A DNA stretch of 64,000 bases, taken from NCBI GenBank assembly GCA_016125185.1, contig WGMG01000009.1, positions 98,314 to 162,313 on the forward strand, in the 5' to 3' direction. Positions 8,687 through 18,104 of the stretch are shown piece by piece; position 1 is the stretch's first letter, and the number at the start of each line of letters is the position of its first letter. Both the position numbers and the translations under genes were made by a program. This DNA comes from Armatimonadota bacterium. GTDB taxonomy: Bacteria > Armatimonadota > Fimbriimonadia > Fimbriimonadales > Fimbriimonadaceae. Under the pieces are notes generated by a model. The model made no database searches and was not told where the DNA came from. It was given only the letters and a program-made list of their open reading frames with translations.

Positions 8687-11370
8687 AGCGTCTCGCACTC
8701 CTCCTCGTCGGCCTCGCCAGCTTCGCTCACGCCCAATTCCCGTTCGAATTGGAATCGGATCGCAAGCCAAAGACCGTCACCGACGGCAACTGCCTCATCA
8801 AGGGCGGCCGCATCCTGACCGCCACCCACGGCACGCTGGAAAACACCGACATTCTCGTCCAAAACGGCAAAATCGCCAAGGTCGGACGAAATCTCGTCGC
8901 TCCGTCCGGCACCATCGTCATTGACGCGAAGGGCAAAGTCGTTTGCCCGGGCATCGTCGATGCCCACTCGCACCGAGCCGCCGACGGCACCAACGAAGGG
9001 GCCGAAAGCATCGTCGCCGAGGTTCGGATGCAGGACATCCTCAACCCCTCGGCCCTCTCGGTCTGGCAGGCCCTCGCTAGCGGACATACTTCCGCGATGA
9101 TCCTCCACGGCAGTGCCGACTGTGTCGGCGGCCAAAGCGTGGTCATCAAGTACAAGTACGGCGCGACGGCTGATGAAGTCCGGATTCCCGATGCCCCGCG
9201 CATGATCAAATTCGCCCTCGGTGAAAACGTCACCCGCAAGAGCAGTACCACCAACTCGCGCTTCCCCACCACCCGCATGGGCGTCGAATCGGTCTATCGT
9301 CACGCCTTTAACGAGGCCATTCAATACAAGAAGGATTGGGACGCCTACAAGGCGGGTCAGACCAAGGTCGAACCGCGACGCGACCTCCGACTAGAAACCC
9401 TCAGCGACATCCTTCAGAAGAAGATTTGGGTGCAGTGCCACTGCTACCGAAGCGACGAAATGCTGATGATGGTCCGCCTCAGCCAGGAATACGGCTTCAA
9501 GATCGGCGCGCTCCAGCACGCCCTCGAAGCCTACAAAATCGCTCCTGAGCTAGCCAAGGCCGGCATCGGAATCTCGATCTTCGAAGACGAATGGTCGTTC
9601 AAGCAGGAAGGCTACGACGCCATCCCGTGGAACGCCTACATCTGCAACAAGGCCGGCGTCAACGTCTCCATCAACACCGACGGCCTCAGCGGCACGACCG
9701 CCCTCAACATCGACGCCGCCAAGACCATGCGCTTCGGCGGATTCACCGAACAACAGGCGCTCCAGACCATCACCATCAACCCGGCGAGAGAGCTCGGAAT
9801 CGACAAGCGAACCGGAAGCATCGACGTCGGCAAGGACGCCGACATCGCAATCTGGGACGGCCACCCGCTCAGCGTGTACTCCAAGTGCGACCTCACCATG
9901 ATCGAGGGCAAGGTCTACTTCCAGCGTCGCGACGCCTTCGGCATCGATGGTGCCTCGATCACCAAGGCCGTACTCGACCGCAAGGTCAACGCCGCCGAGA
10001 ACACGAGCCTGCCCAAGTCGTCCAATATCTACGCCATCGTCGGAGCCACGATCCACCCGGTCGTTGGGGCCGACATCCAGGGCGGAACCGTCGTCGTCAA
10101 AGACGGCAAGATTCTGTCCGTCGGCAAGTCGGTCGATATCCCCCACGGCGCGTCGGTCATTCAAGGTCGCGGTCTGCACGTCTATCCTGGCTTCTTCGAC
10201 GGCCAATCCTCGATCGGCCTCAAAGAGATCAGCCCGATTCCCGTCATGAACGACAACCGCGAGTTCGGCACCTTCAACCCCGACCTCGACGCGCTCACCG
10301 CCGAATGGGTGGAAAGCGCCCACTTCGGCCCCGCCAAATTCAACGGCGTGACTAACGTGTTCTCGGCCCCGACCGGGGGAAGCATTTCCGGCCAGGGCGC
10401 GGTGATCAACACCGACGGCTACACCACCGAACAACTCGGCGTCGAACGCAAAGCTGGCCTCGTCGTCAACATGGCGGGCGGACGCGGACGTCCGAACTTC
10501 GACATGTGCGACATGGTCGACACGTCGATCCTCTTCGGCGGGCGCGGGGAGACCCCACAGATGGATGGCCGCGTCGGCGACGCTGATCTTTCGCTCAACC
10601 AACTCGAGGAATATTACGACTTCCTCGGTGGCCGCATGCCGTTCCAAGACGGCGGCGATGTCTTCGCCCAGGGCGGAAGCAACAGCGCCCTCGACAGCTA
10701 CTTCGACAAAGCGTCGAAGTACATGGACGCCCGCAAAGCCGACCCGAACATGCCGATCGACCTCGAAATGGAGGCGATGATCCCCTATCTCAAAGGTGAA
10801 AAGACCGTCGTTCTGTCGGCCCACTCGGCCAGCCAGATTCGCGACGCCGTCGCCTTCGCCCAAAAGTTCAAGCTCAAAGCCGCGATCTCTGATGGCTCCG
10901 AAGCTTGGCGCGAAGCCGCTCTGCTCGCCAAGGCCCGCATCCCCGTCATCCTCGCTCCCGCCGGTGCCAGCACCCTCGGCGCGAACAACACGGACCGAGC
11001 CTACGACCCCTACGACACGCCCTACGTGAAGGCGGGCCTCTTGGCCAAAGCCGGAGTCAAAATCTGCTTCCAAAGCGGCGACGGTTCGGAAACGATGATG
11101 CTCCCGTTCAAAGTCGGCGAGCACTGTGCCTATGGCCTTTCGCGGGAAGACGCCCTCAAGGCTCTGACCATCAATCCGGCGCAAATCTTCGGCGTAGCCG
11201 ACAAACTCGGCTCCATCGAGCCGGGCAAGATCGGCAACCTGATCGTAACCGACGGCGACCCATTTGAGCTCACGACGACGATGCGCTACGTGTTCATCGA
11301 TGGCCAGCCGCGCAGGCTCGAAAGCAAGCACACCATGCTCCGCGACAAATACCTCCAGCGCCTGAAATAG
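8683..11370 (+). CDS. secreted two-module amidohydrolase
   Basis: 895 residues from GTG 8683, chosen because it gives a signal peptide (MKRLALLLVGLASFAHA) and a four-base overlap with the upstream gene; the frame itself extends to 8635. Two amidohydrolase modules lie in tandem. Module one (about 30-410) keeps the metal and active-site signatures: VDAHSH, QCHCYRSDE, LQHALEAYK and NTDGLSGT. Module two (about 445-890) keeps the fold (LTINPAQIFGVADKLGSIEPGK) but has GFFDGQSS where HxH should be. The likely role is hydrolysis of a cyclic amide or peptide-like substrate outside the cytoplasm by module one. With the upstream gene this makes three related modules, one apparently active. Confidence 0.88.
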   Translation: MKRLALLLVGLASFAHAQFPFELESDRKPKTVTDGNCLIKGGRILTATHGTLENTDILVQNGKIAKVGRNLVAPSGTIVIDAKGKVVCPGIVDAHSHRAADGTNEGAESIVAEVRMQDILNPSALSVWQALASGHTSAMILHGSADCVGGQSVVIKYKYGATADEVRIPDAPRMIKFALGENVTRKSSTTNSRFPTTRMGVESVYRHAFNEAIQYKKDWDAYKAGQTKVEPRRDLRLETLSDILQKKIWVQCHCYRSDEMLMMVRLSQEYGFKIGALQHALEAYKIAPELAKAGIGISIFEDEWSFKQEGYDAIPWNAYICNKAGVNVSINTDGLSGTTALNIDAAKTMRFGGFTEQQALQTITINPARELGIDKRTGSIDVGKDADIAIWDGHPLSVYSKCDLTMIEGKVYFQRRDAFGIDGASITKAVLDRKVNAAENTSLPKSSNIYAIVGATIHPVVGADIQGGTVVVKDGKILSVGKSVDIPHGASVIQGRGLHVYPGFFDGQSSIGLKEISPIPVMNDNREFGTFNPDLDALTAEWVESAHFGPAKFNGVTNVFSAPTGGSISGQGAVINTDGYTTEQLGVERKAGLVVNMAGGRGRPNFDMCDMVDTSILFGGRGETPQMDGRVGDADLSLNQLEEYYDFLGGRMPFQDGGDVFAQGGSNSALDSYFDKASKYMDARKADPNMPIDLEMEAMIPYLKGEKTVVLSAHSASQIRDAVAFAQKFKLKAAISDGSEAWREAALLAKARIPVILAPAGASTLGANNTDRAYDPYDTPYVKAGLLAKAGVKICFQSGDGSETMMLPFKVGEHCAYGLSREDALKALTINPAQIFGVADKLGSIEPGKIGNLIVTDGDPFELTTTMRYVFIDGQPRRLESKHTMLRDKYLQRLK

Positions 11371-11378
11371 CCCAAACT

Positions 11379-11408
11379 CCGTCTCCCATTTCTTGAAATG
11401 GGAGACGG
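11379..11408. repeat. 13-bp perfect palindrome after the amidohydrolase gene
   Basis: CCGTCTCCCATTT, loop CTTG, AAATGGGAGACGG. It starts nine bases after the stop codon. There is no T-run, so it resembles the palindromes at 14291-14320 more than a classical terminator; a related degraded half lies near 14390-14412. Confidence 0.7.
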
Positions 11409-11604
11409 AGGGTCCGGTGAAACGGCAAAAGGCTTTCCGCTCCTTTGGGAGTGCTCATTTGAACTGTCTGTAGACCCCGCCGAGCTTGCGAGGGAAATGG
11501 AGCGGAATCGGGGCGAAGCCTGCTTCGCTGAAGCGAACTACGCAATCCCAGCGCAAAAGCCAGTGAGGGCACGACGAACCAGCCCACCCGGTAAACTCCA
11601 CCCC

Positions 11605-13038
11605 ATGAAACGCGAGGCCAGGCCGATCCCCCTAGGTCTCGTTTTTCTCTTCGCCTGCCTCCCCCTCATGGGCTGGTGGATGACCGGCCTCTTCGACATC
11701 GACGAAGGCTTCTACGGTGCCGTCGTCTCCGAGATGAACCGTCGCCACGAGTGGATCACCCCGTTCTACAACGGCAACCCTTGGTTCGAAAAGCCGATCC
11801 TCCTCTACTGGCTCGCCAAGCCCTGCATCGCCCTCTTCGGCGTTGATTTCGGGCCCCGTCTGCCGTCCGTCCTTTGCACCATCGCCCTCTTCGCTGTCTG
11901 CGCGTTCTTCGTCAAGAAACGCTACGGCGAGCGCACCCAAGCCCTGACCGTCTTCTGCCTCGGCTCCAGCATCCTCGTCATCGCCCTCGGACGACTGATG
12001 ATGACCGATGCGCCGCTCAACCTTTGCCTCACCACCGCCTTTCTCACCTTCTACGAATCTCTCGTCGGCGACCGTCGCTGGCGACTCCTGACAGCATTCT
12101 GTATTGGCCTGGGAGTCCTTGCCAAGGGCCCCGTCGCGATCGCCCTCTTCGTCTTCGTCGCGGGCGTCTCGCTTTGGCGCGACCCCTCCCTGCGAACCCA
12201 AATACGAGGCTATTGGCTCGCCGGCACCGCCATTCTCTTTGCCACCGTCGCCCTTTGGTACGTGCCCTGCTACCTCGCCAACGGTCAAGAATTCATCCAG
12301 AAATTCCTCATCGAGCAGAACGTCGGACGATTCCTTGGCGGCGACAAGGCTCACTCCCTTGGCCTCCTAGGGTTGCCCTTCTATATCCCCTTCGTCCTCA
12401 TCGCCGTCTGCCCGTGGGGCTGGATCGAGTGGCGCGCCGTCCTTCCCCAGAACCGCGACGACTCGTTCTCCCGCTTCCTGTTCGTCTGGGCCGCAACCAT
12501 CTTCGTCTTCTTCACCGCCAGCAACGCCAAGCTCCCGCACTACATCTTGCCGATGATCCCGCCGCTGGCCATGCTCGCCGCCAAGAAGATGGCCACCAAC
12601 CCCCGAGTCAACTGGTCCCCCATCTGGATCATGGGCATCTCGATGCTACTGACCCTCGGCATCATCGACCCCGCGCAGCGGATTTGGTACGCGAAGTCTG
12701 GCCAGCAGGAAGCTCAATACCTCGCCCGTAAGCATCCGGAAATCGAGGTTCTCTACCAACTCGGCCGCCAAGACAAAGCGCTGATGACCGGCACCACCCG
12801 TCTGCAGGAAACCAGCCTCCCATCGCTCCTGATGTATCTCAACCACGATGTGATCGAGACCGACAACAAGGACGACCTCATCGACCAACACCCGAAAATC
12901 GTCTACAGTGGCTCCGCCCACGTTCCCCCGATCCGCGCCCGCATCTTCTTCACCCGCCGCTCCCGACTAGCCGAATTGCCAACCCTCTCCCCAATCGAAG
13001 AAACGGAGAATTTCGGCGTCTACATGCTCAAGCTTTAG
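11605..13038 (+). CDS. GT39/ArnT-type integral membrane glycosyltransferase
   Basis: 477 residues from ATG 11605 (MKREARPIPLGLVFLFACLP). The longer frame from 11398 runs through a palindromic spacer and is unlikely to be translated. The protein has a first transmembrane helix and then the first-loop acidic motif DIDEGFY, as in dolichyl/undecaprenyl-phosphate-sugar-dependent PMT and ArnT enzymes, followed by WFEKPILLYWLAK. I see roughly nine to eleven hydrophobic segments and a soluble C-terminal part of about 100 residues. It is expected to move a sugar from a polyprenyl-phosphate carrier to lipid, glycan or protein on the outer face of the inner membrane; the acceptor cannot be told from sequence. 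Neighbouring genes give no help. Confidence 0.85.
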   Translation: MKREARPIPLGLVFLFACLPLMGWWMTGLFDIDEGFYGAVVSEMNRRHEWITPFYNGNPWFEKPILLYWLAKPCIALFGVDFGPRLPSVLCTIALFAVCAFFVKKRYGERTQALTVFCLGSSILVIALGRLMMTDAPLNLCLTTAFLTFYESLVGDRRWRLLTAFCIGLGVLAKGPVAIALFVFVAGVSLWRDPSLRTQIRGYWLAGTAILFATVALWYVPCYLANGQEFIQKFLIEQNVGRFLGGDKAHSLGLLGLPFYIPFVLIAVCPWGWIEWRAVLPQNRDDSFSRFLFVWAATIFVFFTASNAKLPHYILPMIPPLAMLAAKKMATNPRVNWSPIWIMGISMLLTLGIIDPAQRIWYAKSGQQEAQYLARKHPEIEVLYQLGRQDKALMTGTTRLQETSLPSLLMYLNHDVIETDNKDDLIDQHPKIVYSGSAHVPPIRARIFFTRRSRLAELPTLSPIEETENFGVYMLKL

Positions 13039-13061
13039 GCATAATCCCCCGACCAGGCCCA

Positions 13062-13127
13062 TTTCCTCTCCTCGTAGGAGAGGACCTTCGCGCGACGACA
13101 GGAGCATGCGAAGAGGTGAGGTAGGGA
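13062..13127 (+). repeat. dispersed intergenic repeat, copy 1
   Basis: About 65 bases starting TTTCCTCTCC and ending GAGGTGAGGTAGGGA, containing the palindrome CCTCTCCTCGTAGGAGAGG and the block CCTTCGCGCGACGA. Near-identical copies occur at 42851-42915 (inverted) and 47506-47570. All three sit between genes. Confidence 0.9.
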
Positions 13128-13170
13128 ATAGCAACCAACTCCCAACCAAATCAGATAAGCTTGCGACCAA

Positions 13171-14277
13171 ATGAGCCAGGGCCCATTGGCAAACATCGCC
13201 AAGCTCGTCGACGCGACGACGCATCGAATCTCCAGTTACGACCGATCCGGTGGAAACGGCGACAACATTCCAATTCCCGCCGGAACGACCGTCACTCTCG
13301 CCGAGATGGATCACCCCGGCATCGTCACCCACATCTGGTGTACGTTTCACCACGACGACCCCGACAGCCGCCGCAATCTGATCCTGCGCATGTACTGGGA
13401 CGACCAAGAGCACCCCAGCGTCGAAGCCCCCATCGGCGAATTCTTCGGCCAAGGCTGGGGCACCTGCTACGTCTATCAGACCCTCCCCCTCGCCGCCACG
13501 CCGGTCGAAGGTCGCTCTCTGGTCAGTTATTTCCCGATGCCGTTCCACAAGAACGCCCGCATCACCCTCGAAAACGACTCGGACGTCGACGTCAAGCACT
13601 TTTACTACTACGTCGACTACGAAAAGCACCCGTCCATCCCCGATGACGTCGCCTGCTTCCACGCCTGGTACCACCAAGAATCCACCCAACCCGAGGACGG
13701 CACTGGCAAGGAAAACGAGTGGGAAGTGTTCGGCAAATTCCAAAACAACCCTAGCGACGCCAACAACTACGTCTTCTGTGAACTGGAGGGGCACGGCCAC
13801 TTTGTCGGCGTCAACTACTTCATCCAAAGCGACACCCCGATCTGGTACGGCGAAGGCGACGACATGTTCCTCGTCGACGGCGAGCCCTGGCCCGGCTCCG
13901 CCCATGGGACAGGCACGGAAGACTACTTCAACCAGTCCTGGTGCCCCGACGAGGTCTTCATCCACCCCTACTTCGGCACCGCCCGCGCCCCCGGAAAAGG
14001 CAACGACTCGCCTCGCTACGGCTGGCTCGGACGCACCCACGTCTATCGCTTCCACTTCGAAGACCCGATCCGGTTCAAAAAATCCCTCCGCGCCAGCATC
14101 GAGCACGGCCACGCCAACTGCCTCGCCCTTGACCTGTGTAGCGTCGCCTACTGGTACCAAACCCTGCCATCCAAACCGTTCCCACCCCTCCCAACCCGCG
14201 AAGAACGCAAACCCAAACCCGAATTCGGAGCCGTCGACATGCACCGCCTCCGTTGCAAAGCCCGCGGAACGGATTAG
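13171..14277 (+). CDS. DUF2961 protein (glycoside hydrolase family 172-like)
   Basis: 368 residues from an ATG. The family features are visible: SYDRSGGNGDN near the start, the jelly-roll strand with HIWCTF, the middle block DGEPWPGSAHGTGTEDYFNQSW, and the late block RTHVYRFHFEDPIRFKKSLRASIEHGHAN. DUF2961 proteins are now placed in GH172, which includes difructose dianhydride and alpha-D-fructofuranosidase or alpha-D-arabinofuranosidase enzymes; the acidic GTEDYF region is the catalytic neighbourhood. The length is near the family norm. I see no signal peptide, so the protein may act in the cytoplasm. It is separated from neighbours by repeat-rich spacers and is probably monocistronic. The substrate is unknown. 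Confidence 0.9.
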   Translation: MSQGPLANIAKLVDATTHRISSYDRSGGNGDNIPIPAGTTVTLAEMDHPGIVTHIWCTFHHDDPDSRRNLILRMYWDDQEHPSVEAPIGEFFGQGWGTCYVYQTLPLAATPVEGRSLVSYFPMPFHKNARITLENDSDVDVKHFYYYVDYEKHPSIPDDVACFHAWYHQESTQPEDGTGKENEWEVFGKFQNNPSDANNYVFCELEGHGHFVGVNYFIQSDTPIWYGEGDDMFLVDGEPWPGSAHGTGTEDYFNQSWCPDEVFIHPYFGTARAPGKGNDSPRYGWLGRTHVYRFHFEDPIRFKKSLRASIEHGHANCLALDLCSVAYWYQTLPSKPFPPLPTREERKPKPEFGAVDMHRLRCKARGTD

Positions 14278-14290
14278 GATCGCGATGGGC

Positions 14291-14320
14291 CCTTCTCCCT
14301 TTTCTCGAAAAGGGGGAAGG
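14291..14320. repeat. long palindrome downstream of the GH172-like gene
   Basis: CCTTCTCCCTTTT, loop CTCG, AAAAGGGGGAAGG, a 13-bp stem with one G-T pair. It starts 14 bases after the upstream stop codon and resembles 11379-11408 in size and C/T-rich left arm. It may act as an RNA 3'-end structure. Confidence 0.65.
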
Positions 14321-14650
14321 GTTGGGATGGGGGTCCAATCAAAGTCCGAATCGACCGAGGTTCAAGGTGCGAGGCGACCCAATTTCCCTCTCCCATTTCT
14401 TGAATTGAAGGGTCCGCAGTTGTAACTGCCCCGAGCAAGCAAGGAAAGCCCGCGACTGCTACCTCAATGCCGAGGCACGGTGATTAATCCCGAATTTGTG
14501 AGCAGAGGTTCTGAGGTTCAAAAGTCATCATAGCGCCTCCAAAGGACCCACCGACATCCCGCTCACAAGGAATCCCATCCCTAAGGCAGTCTCCACCGAC
14601 AGCCAAGCCCTGACATAACATCGGCGCACTTACGAAAGCTAGCAGACGTA

Positions 14651-14784
14651 GGGCTGAAAGCCCGTTTCAAATTAGCCCAGCCCGCCAGGGCTGGGTAAAG
14701 CCAAATGAGACAAAGTCCAAGGAGTCCCGAGCGTCGGGACGACCCCGCCATTATGGCGGCCGATCCATGGGTCGCGCTCCCATG
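14651..14784. repeat. run of five hairpins in a 660-base spacer
   Basis: Successive perfect stems: GGGCT-gaa-AGCCC (14651-14663); CCCAGCCC-gcca-GGGCTGGG (14676-14695); GTCCCGA-gcg-TCGGGAC (14724-14740); CCGCC-attat-GGCGG (14745-14759); CATGGG-tcgcgct-CCCATG (14766-14784). No gene is supportable in 14278-14936. The spacer looks like accumulated palindromic elements, several of them degraded. Confidence 0.7.
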
Positions 14785-14880
14785 TCTCAAAGTGTACGTC
14801 CGCAGTTGGTACTGCGACAAAGGCAGGGTCAAAGGCCTCCAAACTCCGACCAGTGAAGGCTCCTCCACTCATGGGGAGGT

Positions 14881-14903
14881 GTCTTCCGCCCAAGGCGGAA
14901 GAC
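14881..14903. repeat. 10-bp perfect stem-loop just before a hypothetical gene
   Basis: GTCTTCCGCC, loop CAA, GGCGGAAGAC. It ends 33 bases before the ATG at 14937, so it would lie in the 5' untranslated RNA if transcription starts upstream. It could influence translation or be a leftover repeat. Confidence 0.6.
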
Positions 14904-14936
14904 GGAGGAGTTAACTCAAGCAGTAAAATCACGCCC

Positions 14937-15494
14937 ATGAAAGCCAAGAACGTGCAACTCACTGTGGCTTTCGCGTTGTTAGGCATCGTTTTGGTTGCCC
15001 TGCTAATGCCCAAGCATAGGCAACTCGATCCCCGATGGAATCAGTACGCGACGTTCTTGCGTGAGGCTGATACGGTCCAGACGGTAGCCACAACATTTGA
15101 TTTCTTTCCCTTCGATAATCCTCCGACCAACATCGAAAAGTATCTCTCTGAGAAAGAACCTGGAGGACGTCACAAGGTTCAAATCTGCGACGCCAAGATG
15201 CGCGAAAGAATCCTATCGTGCATTGCGCAGATCACGACTCAGCAAGACATGGCGTCATCGTGTTTTTGCCCCCATCACTTCGTGATTGCGACGAAAGGAA
15301 GCCAACGCGTGGTCCTCAGCATTTGTTTTTTCTGCCAGAGTTGCCTGACGGGCGGAAGCATTCAAGTCCAAGATAGCATCTCAAAAAGCGGAATCCACGA
15401 TACGGCCGAAGCCTTCGGTATCGATCTAGCATCGGACCTGGGGGATAAGCGTTGCTTCATCAACGATGGAGTGAGCGGCAAACTACCCGAGTAA
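14937..15494 (+). CDS. hypothetical membrane-anchored protein with a cysteine cluster
   Basis: 185 residues from ATG 14937, chosen because it follows the spacer hairpin and gives an N-terminal anchor (MKAKNVQLTVAFALLGIVLV). The frame extends upstream through palindromes, which is unlikely to be coding. The body is polar, with a central cysteine-rich region (SSCFCPHH, then CFFCQSCLTGG) that could bind a metal or form disulfides outside the membrane. I do not recognise a family. It is monocistronic by spacing: repeats lie upstream and 154 bases separate it from the next gene. It might be an extracytoplasmic metal-binding or redox protein, but nothing fixes this. Confidence 0.6.
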   Translation: MKAKNVQLTVAFALLGIVLVALLMPKHRQLDPRWNQYATFLREADTVQTVATTFDFFPFDNPPTNIEKYLSEKEPGGRHKVQICDAKMRERILSCIAQITTQQDMASSCFCPHHFVIATKGSQRVVLSICFFCQSCLTGGSIQVQDSISKSGIHDTAEAFGIDLASDLGDKRCFINDGVSGKLPE

Positions 15495-15648
15495 CGCAAC
15501 CAACCGCAAAAACCCCACCATATTCACCCTGAAACAAGGTCCCAATTTCCTCAGACCCCCGGTCTGAATCCCGCTCAAAAGCCTTCAAACTTCGCCGCCA
15601 AAGGGCTATCACTAGGGTGTCGACTACCAATCGACAACGGATCGCACT

Positions 15649-18087
15649 ATGACGAACGAACAACTCGAATGGCGAATTCAGACCTTGGAAACCGGGTTCC
15701 AGGGGATTCTGCATCGACTGACCGCCCTCGAAGATGCCGCCAAACCAGGACCGGCGCCCGCCCGATACATCCCGATCACCCCACCTCCGGTTATGACGCC
15801 CGAACCGCCCCGACCGGCCCCCAAAACCCAGTTCGACCTTCCCAAGCACATCTTGCCCGAACCGAAGGTCGATACGCCTTACCAACACCCTCGTCCCCAC
15901 TCCGCCCCAACCGACCCCGACGAACTCGAATACAAATTCGGCATCAACGGACTCCTGCGCGGCGGTGCGGCCGTCATCCTCTGCGCCGTCCTCTTCCTCG
16001 TTGCTCTCGCCCTCGGACGCGGATGGATCACCCCCACCATGCAGTTCGCTGGCGAAATCCTCCTCTGCCTCGGCTTCATCGCCATCGGCGTCTGGAAGCA
16101 CGACGAGCGCGAAGACTTCGGCCACCTCATGGTTGGCCTCGGCTCATTCGGACTCTATGCCAGCTTCGCCGGAGCCTACGCCTACAAACACCTCTTCGAA
16201 GGCGAGACCCTGGTCTCACTCTACATGCTCCTCAGTCTCGCCAACCTCGGCTACTCCCACTGGCGAGCCTCTAAAACCTTTCTCACCATCGGCCTCATTG
16301 GGGGTCTCGTCGCTGCCATCATGCCGATGCACCGCGACAAGGTTCTCCTCGATTTCGCCCTCCACTTCGCCATTCTCTTGCCCTGTTCCGCCATCATTCT
16401 CCGCAATAAGTGGCAACACATGGCGACCTTCATGTGGGTAGTCTCGACCCTCGCCCTCCTGCCCGCCGCGACCTCCAACTTCCATCAGGCCTACCGCGTC
16501 GGCGCGATCTACCTCAACTGCGCCATCGCCCTCTTCGTCGGCGGACGACTCTTCAAACCCTCTAAGTTCGACCCGCTCGCCGCAGTTCAATCCGTCATCG
16601 TCGTCCTCACCGGATGCCTCGCCGTCGGCATCGACGAAGGCCACAAAGGCTCCGTTCACGCCCTCGTCCTTACCGCCATCGCCGCCGGTGTAGGCTATCT
16701 TGTCAGCGTCAGCAAAGAAGCTCGAAACGCCACGTGGCTAGGCGCGCTCATCGTCGCCATGCTCGTCACTCCGCTCGGTTCGACCCAAGAAGTCGCCACC
16801 AGCTGGTACGCCGTCGAAGCCCTCGTCCTTGCCGCCGTGGCGCTCCGTGCCAACTCGATTCCCATCGCTGGAGTCGGAATCGCGACCTTCCTCGCGTCCG
16901 GTCTCGCCTACGTCTGCTCGCCCGCCCATCAGGACTTTCGCTTCGCGTTCCTCACGCGTCCTTGGGAGCTGTCCCTCCTCGCCGTCTACGTCGCCACGAT
17001 CGTGACCAATCTGATCTTCGTCCTCAAGCGTTCCACCAAGGACGTTGGCGAGATCACACTATTCTTCGGTGGAGCCCTCATCGTCGGAATCTTCGTCCGC
17101 GCCGCCAACGTCGCCCTCGGCTACGGCGCAACGCACCTCAATCCAGTGGATATTTCAGCCATCGCGCTCGCTTTCGCCAGCCTCGGTAGTCTGGGTTTCG
17201 CCGTCAAGACCCGTCACCAAGGCATCTTTGGCATCGCCGCGCTCTTCGGCTTCATCTCATGCATCCAGGCCATCCTCTTCGATCCCCTCATGAAGCCGAC
17301 TTGGGTAAGCCCCATGCTCATCGGCGTGACCGCGATCACCGTCGTCCTCGCCGCCGCCTACGTGGTCCGTACCGACAACGAGGTCAGCGGAAATGGGGCG
17401 ATTTTCCTCGCCGGGTTGATCCTATCCGCGTTCTTCGTACGGGTGCTCGCCCTCGCGGGGGCCAGCCACCTGCTGAGCCTCGACGACCACACCTACATCT
17501 CCTTTGGCATCGCGATCATCAACCTGGTTTGGACACTCATCTCCCTTTTCTCCCGAAGGGCGGGCTATCTTGTGCTTGGCTGGCTCTCGACCATCGCCGC
17601 CGCCCTAAACGGCCCTTCAAACCTCACCCTCCATGGCCCCCAATGGCTGGATATCTTCGCCCTCGCCGTCCCCATCGCAGGCACCGCTGCCGTTTATTGG
17701 ATAACGCCTCGCCCCAACGACGAAGAGGTCGCGCTGTCCGCGATCACCATCATCGCCGAATGGGTCCTGGTCACCTTCCTCATGGTCTACATCCTGACCC
17801 TTCCTTCGATCGGCATGGGTGCGATCGCCGCCACCACCGTCTCATGGGTCTCTGTCGCGATGGCCGCCATCGTTTCCGGCTTCATGCTGAAGCGACGACA
17901 TCTTCGCTATTGGAGCCTCGTCGTCTTCGCCGCCACCGTCGGAAAGGTGTTCCTCGTCGACCTCTCCACCCTCGACTCCTTCATCCGCGTCCTCATGCTC
18001 ATGCTCCTCGGCTTCGGCATGGTTGGCGGCGGCTACTGGTACATCCTGTGGCGACGCGGTCAAGAAAACCGGGAGAAGGCCGCCTAA
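15649..18087 (+). CDS. DUF2339 polytopic membrane protein
   Basis: 812 residues. The N-terminus is a short coiled coil (EQLEWRIQTLETGF), then a proline-rich linker (about 30-90) and then more than twenty hydrophobic segments to the end. This layout and the first membrane block (EYKFGINGLLRGGAAVILCAV) match DUF2339 proteins. Their function is not established. The C-terminus has the basic block LKRRHLRYWSLVVFAATVGK that recurs in the family. It is single, with a hairpin after it and a convergent gene downstream. Confidence 0.88.
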   Translation: MTNEQLEWRIQTLETGFQGILHRLTALEDAAKPGPAPARYIPITPPPVMTPEPPRPAPKTQFDLPKHILPEPKVDTPYQHPRPHSAPTDPDELEYKFGINGLLRGGAAVILCAVLFLVALALGRGWITPTMQFAGEILLCLGFIAIGVWKHDEREDFGHLMVGLGSFGLYASFAGAYAYKHLFEGETLVSLYMLLSLANLGYSHWRASKTFLTIGLIGGLVAAIMPMHRDKVLLDFALHFAILLPCSAIILRNKWQHMATFMWVVSTLALLPAATSNFHQAYRVGAIYLNCAIALFVGGRLFKPSKFDPLAAVQSVIVVLTGCLAVGIDEGHKGSVHALVLTAIAAGVGYLVSVSKEARNATWLGALIVAMLVTPLGSTQEVATSWYAVEALVLAAVALRANSIPIAGVGIATFLASGLAYVCSPAHQDFRFAFLTRPWELSLLAVYVATIVTNLIFVLKRSTKDVGEITLFFGGALIVGIFVRAANVALGYGATHLNPVDISAIALAFASLGSLGFAVKTRHQGIFGIAALFGFISCIQAILFDPLMKPTWVSPMLIGVTAITVVLAAAYVVRTDNEVSGNGAIFLAGLILSAFFVRVLALAGASHLLSLDDHTYISFGIAIINLVWTLISLFSRRAGYLVLGWLSTIAAALNGPSNLTLHGPQWLDIFALAVPIAGTAAVYWITPRPNDEEVALSAITIIAEWVLVTFLMVYILTLPSIGMGAIAATTVSWVSVAMAAIVSGFMLKRRHLRYWSLVVFAATVGKVFLVDLSTLDSFIRVLMLMLLGFGMVGGGYWYILWRRGQENREKAA

Positions 18088-18104
18088 AAAAATCGGAACG
18101 ATCT

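Noticed and set aside
9550-11331. 593-residue open frame on the minus strand
   Set aside because: Lies opposite the amidohydrolase gene; composition is Val/Asp/Gly-rich and follows from the codon bias of the real gene. No family motif.
12967-14244. 425-residue open frame on the minus strand
   Set aside because: Antisense shadow of the DUF2961 gene, in low-complexity Val/Gly/Glu composition.
13643-14425. 260-residue open frame on the plus strand
   Set aside because: Out-of-frame shadow of the DUF2961 gene running into the palindromic spacer; Thr/Pro/Ser-rich and without motif.
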